Of a stretch of 7,545 nucleotides of DNA, positions 4,370 through 7,545 are shown piece by piece. Position numbers and translations under genes: made by a program. Source of the stretch: Trebonia sp. Its GTDB lineage: Bacteria; Actinomycetota; Actinomycetes; Streptosporangiales; Streptosporangiaceae. Position 1 is the stretch's first letter; each line of letters begins with the position of its first letter. The notes below the pieces were generated by a model, which was given only the letters and a program-made list of their open reading frames with translations, had not been told where the DNA came from and ran no database searches. The stretch spans positions 1 through 7,545 of the forward strand of contig JASHPP010000738.1 of assembly GCA_030038035.1 (NCBI GenBank), written 5' to 3'.

Positions 4370-4642
4370 GTGGCCAAGGTAAGCGATGACGAGGTCCTGC
4401 TCATCTGGCGGGCGCTCATGACGTTCCGGTCGGGTTCCCGCCCGGCCTGCAGGCCGGCCGGCCGGCCAGCCAGCAGCCCGTGCCCGCTGCACGGCCAGTG
4501 CCCGCGCTGGGACGGCCCGGACGACTACCTGGCGGTCATGGAGGAAACACCGGAGCAGACGCAGCGGCGGCGCGCCGCCTGGCCGTGCACCCGGGTCGCG
4601 GACCTGCTGTCCCCGGACCTGCGGAGCATCGGGCCGCGATAG
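4370..4642 (+). CDS. Small hypothetical protein, 90 aa, under FR7
   Basis: The GTG start at 4370 has GGGGG (4360-4364) 5 nt upstream and follows leader FR7. The product begins MAKVSDDEVLLIWRALMTFR and is rich in Pro, Arg and Cys. It contains CPLHGQCPRW (about residues 38-47), a C-x5-C pattern with a His between that could bind a metal, and a helical, charged segment EETPEQTQRRRAAW. The first 60 residues include a stretch of GGCC-repeat DNA (4448-4470) translated as PAGRPA. I cannot assign a family. A 9-codon ORF overlapping its start (ATG at 4353) lacks a ribosome site. The gene is its own unit and ends 20 nt before the -10 of the MutS operon. Confidence 0.55.
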   Translation: MAKVSDDEVLLIWRALMTFRSGSRPACRPAGRPASSPCPLHGQCPRWDGPDDYLAVMEETPEQTQRRRAAWPCTRVADLLSPDLRSIGPR

Positions 4643-4661
4643 CCGGGCCGATGTAATGACG

Positions 4662-4667
4662 TACAAT
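4662..4667 (+). promoter_or_regulatory. -10 element of the FR8/MutS operon
   Basis: TACAAT is a near-consensus -10, 5 nt before P1 of FR8, so transcription would begin at the aptamer. No good -35 hexamer is visible 16-18 nt upstream. Confidence 0.55.
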
Positions 4668-4672
4668 TGGGA

Positions 4673-4722
4673 CAGGTGATGAAGCCCACCTGAACCGCCG
4701 CCCCGGCTGATGGCTTCTGCCG
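4673..4722 (+). promoter_or_regulatory. FR8: fluoride (crcB) riboswitch of the MutS-like operon
   Basis: P1 is CAGGTG (4673-4678) with CACCTG (4687-4692). From A4679 the loop reads ATG-AAGCC (allowing for the P1 end), followed by the AACC joint, a short GCC/GGC hairpin (4697-4699 with 4705-4707) and TGATGGCTTCTGCC (4708-4721). Loop AAGCC (4682-4686) pairs perfectly with GGCTT (4712-4716). Compared from memory with the Thermotoga petrophila aptamer, the core words GATGA, AAC-GCC and GGCTGATGGC line up directly and the pseudoknot pairs covary (AGGCC/GGCCU there). MutS-type genes are among those known to lie downstream of crcB RNAs. Confidence 0.9.
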
Positions 4723-4734
4723 GATCAAGGAGCC
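4712..4734 (+). promoter_or_regulatory. FR8 expression-platform hairpin, alternative to the pseudoknot
   Basis: GGCTTCT (4712-4718) can pair with AGGAGCC (4728-4734), 7 bp with one G-T wobble and a 9-nt loop. It uses the same GGCTT that forms the pseudoknot, so the two folds exclude each other. The hairpin holds an AAGGAG motif, but the MutS ATG is 26 nt further on, with GGGGTGA (4745-4751) a better placed ribosome site. The output may therefore be indirect or transcriptional. Confidence 0.5.
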
Positions 4735-4758
4735 GGTGGAGGTTGGGGTGACTTTGTC

Positions 4759-6282
4759 ATGCCGCTTATTAGCGTGCTGTTCGGGCAGCCCGTCGAGGCT
4801 GGCGAGCCCGCGGAACCGTCGTTCTTCCCGGACCTGAACCTGGACCAGGTGTTCGCGGCGGTGGCGGCCGGCCGGGAGCAGTATGACCTGACTCCGCTGT
4901 TCCGCATTCCGCTGCGCGACGCCGCGGCGGTGGAATACCGGCACGCGGTGCTGCGGGACCTGTACGTCGATGCGACCGCCACGGCCATCGCCGAGTTCGC
5001 GGAGCGGATGCGGACCGTGCGCGATGGCCTCGCCCAGGCGCGCAAGCTCCGCTACCGGTACCAGAAGGAGGCCTGGTTCCTCGACGCGGCCCGCGGCTAC
5101 TGCGCGGCGGTGCGCGCGCTTGCCGCCGCGTTCGGTGCGGCAGACCTGTCCTCGCGCGGCCTCACCGCGTTCCGCGAGTACCTGGCCGGCTACGCCGATT
5201 CGGCGGAGTTCGGCGGGCTGGCGGCCGAGGCCGACGAGGTCGCCGGGGCGCTTGACGGGGTGCGGTACTGCGTCAACATCCGGGGTAACCGGGTCACCGT
5301 CACGCGGTACGACGGCGAGGCCGACTTCAGCGCGGACGTCGTCGCGACGTTCGCGAAGTTCGCCGGGGGAGCGGTCAAGGACTACCACGGCCAGTTCTCG
5401 AACTGGCCGGAGATGAACCACGTGGAGGAACAGATCGCCGACCGGGTAGCCCGGCTGTTCCCCGACGTGTTCGGCGCGCTTGACGGCTTCTGCGAGCGGC
5501 ACGCGGAATTCCGCGACGACACGGTGAGCGCCTTCGACCGTGAGGTCCAGTTCTACCTCGCCTACCTGGACCACATCGCGCCGCTGAAGGAGGCGGGCCT
5601 GGAGTTCTGCCACCCGCGGGTGTCGGCCGGCGAGAAGGAAACCGACGTGGAGGCGGCGTTCGACCTCGCGCTCGCCGCCAAGCTCGTACCGAGGTCCACG
5701 GCCGTGGTCACCAACGACTTCCGGCTGTCCGGCGCGGAGAGGATCTTCGTGGTGACCGGGCCCAACCACGGCGGCAAGACGACGTTCGCGCGGATGTTCG
5801 GCCAGCTGCACTACCTGGCCAGCCTCGGCTACCCGGTCCCCGCCCGGCGGGCGCGGCTGTTCCTGCCGGACCGCGTCTTCACCCACTTCGAGCGGGAGGA
5901 AGACCTGGCGACGCTGCGCGGCAAGCTGGAGGACGAGCTGATCCGGATCCGGGAGGTGCTCGGCAGCGCGACCGGGAGCAGCCTGCTGGTGATGAACGAG
6001 AGCTTTGCCTCCACCACGCTGCGGGACGCCCGGTTCATCGGCGAGCGGGTGCTTGAGACGATGATAGGGCTGGGCCTGCTCGGCCTGTACGTCACGTTCG
6101 TCGACGAGCTGGCCTCGCTCAACGAGGCATGCGTGTCCATGGTGGGCACGGTGGTGCCGGACAACCCGGCGGAGCGCACCTACCGGATCGTGCGCAAACC
6201 CGCCGACGGGCTCGCTTACGCGACCGCGATCGCGCGCAAGTACGGGCTGACGTACCCTCAGCTGAAGGAGCGCCTGGCATGA
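4759..6282 (+). CDS. MutS-like ATPase 1 (no mismatch-recognition domain)
   Basis: A 507-aa protein with a helical MutS domain III-like N-terminal half (residues about 45-310, e.g. PLRDAAAVEYRHAVLRDL) and a C-terminal MutS ABC-type ATPase domain. Walker A is GPNHGGKTT (334-342), close to the MutS GPNMGGKS. Walker B reads LLVMNESF with N413-E414 where classic MutS has Asp-Glu, then a signature-like STTLRDARF. The N-terminal mismatch-reading domain with its Phe-x-Glu motif is absent, so this is not ordinary mismatch repair; the role is unknown and may involve another nucleic-acid structure. The ATG at 4759 is the only standard in-frame start; GGGGTGA 7 nt upstream is the probable ribosome site. 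The TGA overlaps an ATG, and MutS-like 2 starts 25 nt on, indicating a two-gene operon under FR8, possibly encoding a heterodimer. Confidence 0.9.
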   Translation: MPLISVLFGQPVEAGEPAEPSFFPDLNLDQVFAAVAAGREQYDLTPLFRIPLRDAAAVEYRHAVLRDLYVDATATAIAEFAERMRTVRDGLAQARKLRYRYQKEAWFLDAARGYCAAVRALAAAFGAADLSSRGLTAFREYLAGYADSAEFGGLAAEADEVAGALDGVRYCVNIRGNRVTVTRYDGEADFSADVVATFAKFAGGAVKDYHGQFSNWPEMNHVEEQIADRVARLFPDVFGALDGFCERHAEFRDDTVSAFDREVQFYLAYLDHIAPLKEAGLEFCHPRVSAGEKETDVEAAFDLALAAKLVPRSTAVVTNDFRLSGAERIFVVTGPNHGGKTTFARMFGQLHYLASLGYPVPARRARLFLPDRVFTHFEREEDLATLRGKLEDELIRIREVLGSATGSSLLVMNESFASTTLRDARFIGERVLETMIGLGLLGLYVTFVDELASLNEACVSMVGTVVPDNPAERTYRIVRKPADGLAYATAIARKYGLTYPQLKERLA

Positions 6283-6307
6283 GCGGGCAGGCGGGAGGCA
6301 GGGCAGC

Positions 6308-7545
6308 ATGAAGGCCTTCCTGATGTACCCGGACCGCGACTTCAACCCCGCGGGCGAGCTGCCGTCCAACGAGCCCGACCTGGCCACGGACCTGGAGCTT
6401 GGCCCGCTCGTCGAGGCGATGGCCGACGGCGACGCGTTCCTGCTCGCCGTCGCCCGGCAGGGGATTCACTCGGGGCTGGCCAGCCCGGCGGAAATCACCT
6501 ACCGCCAGCACGTGCTGGCCGACTGCGTCGCCCACCCCGTCGCCGTCCGTGACCTGTATAACCTGGCGGTCGAGACGATCAGCGCGGAGCGGCAGGTGTT
6601 CGGCTTCCTGTTCCGCGAGTCGCCCGACACGATCCTGCGGCGCTCCAGGCAGCTCATGGCGCTGTACGTGAAGTCGCTGCACCGGCTGGCGGACCTGGCC
6701 GCGAAGCACGCGCCGGGCTTCCGCTCCGAGGGGTTCACCCGGTTTTTCGCGATGCTCGCCGGCGAGCTCACCGACGGGTACTTCGCCGAGATGGAGGCTC
6801 ACCTGGCCGACCTTGACTTCCGCCGCGGCGCGCTGGTCAGCGCGCGGCTCGGCAAGGGGAACAAGGGAGCCGGCTACGTGCTGCGCCGGCATCCGGCGGG
6901 CCGGGGCTGGCGGGACCGGCTGCCGGCCATGAACCGCGCCACGTTCGGCTTCACGGTCGCCGAGCGGGACGAGGCGGGGCTGCGCGCGCTGTCCGAACTG
7001 ACCAGCCGGGGCGTCAACGACACCGCGAACTCGCTCGCCCAGTCGACCGACCATATCAAGAGCTTCTACCAGCTGCTCCGCGCCGAGCTCGGGTTCTACC
7101 TCGGCTGCCTGAACCTGCGCGAGCGGCTCACGGCCAGTGGCCAGCCAGTGTGCTACCCGGTGCCGGCCGGGATGCACGGGGACCGGCTGTCCGCCCGCGG
7201 CCTGTACGACGCGGGCCTCGCGCTTGCCCTCGGCGCCGGCACCGAGGGCGCGGACGGCGCGGATAGCGCGGACGACGGCGTCGTCGGCAACGACGTGGCC
7301 GCGGACGGCAGGCAGCTGATCATGATCACCGGCGCGAACCAGGGCGGCAAGTCCACGTTCCTGCGCGCCGTGGGCCAGGCGCAGCTCATGATGCAGGCCG
7401 GCATGTTCGTGCCCGCGCAGTCGTTCGCCGGCAGCGTCTGCTCGGGTGTCTTCACCCACTTCAAGCGCGAGGAAGACGCGACGATGGAGAAGGGGAAGCT
7501 GGATGAGGAACTCGACCGGATGAGCGCGATCACCGACCGGATCGC
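6308..7545 (+). CDS. MutS-like ATPase 2, C-terminally cut by window end
   Basis: The first 412 codons are present, starting MKAFLMYPDRDFNPAGELP, an N-terminus I associate with paired MutS-like proteins. The helical lever-like region spans about residues 30-300. Walker A is GANQGGKST (342-350), then FLRAVGQAQLMMQAGMFVPA as in MutS, and FTHFKREEDATMEKGKLDEE, which parallels FTHFEREEDLATLRGKLEDE in MutS-like 1. An acidic Asp/Ala/Gly-rich insert (about 313-330) precedes the ATPase core. Walker B lies beyond the window. No mismatch-recognition domain is seen. GGGAGG (6293-6298), 9 nt upstream, supports the ATG at 6308. An ATG at 6279 overlapping the previous stop opens only a 10-codon frame. Related yet distinct from MutS-like 1, it is likely its partner. 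Confidence 0.9.
   Translation, partial: MKAFLMYPDRDFNPAGELPSNEPDLATDLELGPLVEAMADGDAFLLAVARQGIHSGLASPAEITYRQHVLADCVAHPVAVRDLYNLAVETISAERQVFGFLFRESPDTILRRSRQLMALYVKSLHRLADLAAKHAPGFRSEGFTRFFAMLAGELTDGYFAEMEAHLADLDFRRGALVSARLGKGNKGAGYVLRRHPAGRGWRDRLPAMNRATFGFTVAERDEAGLRALSELTSRGVNDTANSLAQSTDHIKSFYQLLRAELGFYLGCLNLRERLTASGQPVCYPVPAGMHGDRLSARGLYDAGLALALGAGTEGADGADSADDGVVGNDVAADGRQLIMITGANQGGKSTFLRAVGQAQLMMQAGMFVPAQSFAGSVCSGVFTHFKREEDATMEKGKLDEELDRMSAITDRI

Noticed and set aside
4353..4382. Nine-codon ORF encoding MPWGPPWPR, a possible Trp/Pro leader peptide
   Set aside because: No convincing ribosome site, and no nearby tryptophan or proline genes; it overlaps the GTG of the 90-aa gene by chance.
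4448..4470. Repeated GGCC/GGCCGG tract as a regulatory repeat
   Set aside because: It lies within the 90-aa gene and is explained by Pro/Gly/Arg codons in a high-GC genome.
4525..6387. Long open frame of about 620 codons antisense to MutS-like 1
   Set aside because: It is a high-GC shadow frame: low-complexity Arg/Val/Gly-rich translation with no domain, while the plus strand has clear MutS motifs.
6119..7459. Long open frame antisense to MutS-like 2
   Set aside because: Same reason; the plus strand encodes Walker A and a family N-terminus.

Overview
The window is high-GC throughout, uses GTG as well as ATG starts and carries actinobacterial families (DUF3040, DUF190, paired MutS-like ATPases). 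It most likely comes from a filamentous or soil actinomycete. I see no rRNA, tRNA, CRISPR array or transposase.

The striking content is in the 5' leaders. Six clear transcription-unit starts, plus one decaying unit, carry a small pseudoknotted RNA with the architecture of the fluoride (crcB) riboswitch: a short hairpin with an 8-nt loop starting A-T-G or G-A-G, an A-rich joint, a second GC hairpin, and a distal GG-(T/C) strand that pairs back to the first loop. I label them FR1-FR8 by position. FR2 (- strand, before an MFS transporter), FR5 (-, before a small ORF and a DUF3040 membrane protein) and FR8 (+, before two MutS-like ATPases) look canonical. FR1 (-, before a multi-HTH regulator and an acetate-family transporter), FR4 (+, before a 93-aa protein) and FR7 (+, before a 90-aa protein) share a changed core: G-A-G for A-T-G in the loop, and C-A-A-C-G-G for T-G-A-T-G-G in the distal strand. 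FR6 (-, before a broken DUF190 gene) has a poor pseudoknot, and FR3 (+) is a degenerate copy upstream of FR4. Most have a -10-like hexamer placed so that transcription would begin at the aptamer. In most, the distal pseudoknot strand can alternatively pair with the downstream Shine-Dalgarno region, which suggests translational switching.

Layout. Minus strand, right to left from 2720: FR2 - MFS transporter (2635-1307), then FR1 inside the MFS 3' end - HTH regulator (1261-266) - SatP/YaaH transporter (253 to the window edge). Middle: FR3 and FR4 - 93-aa protein (+, 2946-3227), converging on FR5 - small ORF - DUF3040 protein (-, 3622-3240). Then FR6 - DUF190 remnant (-, 4112-3755), divergent from FR7 - 90-aa protein (+, 4370-4642). 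Finally FR8 - MutS-like 1 (4759-6282) - MutS-like 2 (6308 to the window edge).

The simplest reading is a fluoride-stress or fluoride-metabolism island in which separate units respond to fluoride, or to a related ligand for the variant leaders, through RNA. No crcB/Fluc or CLC-F exporter gene is in the window. DUF190 is a usual crcB neighbour, so an exporter may lie outside or may have been lost.
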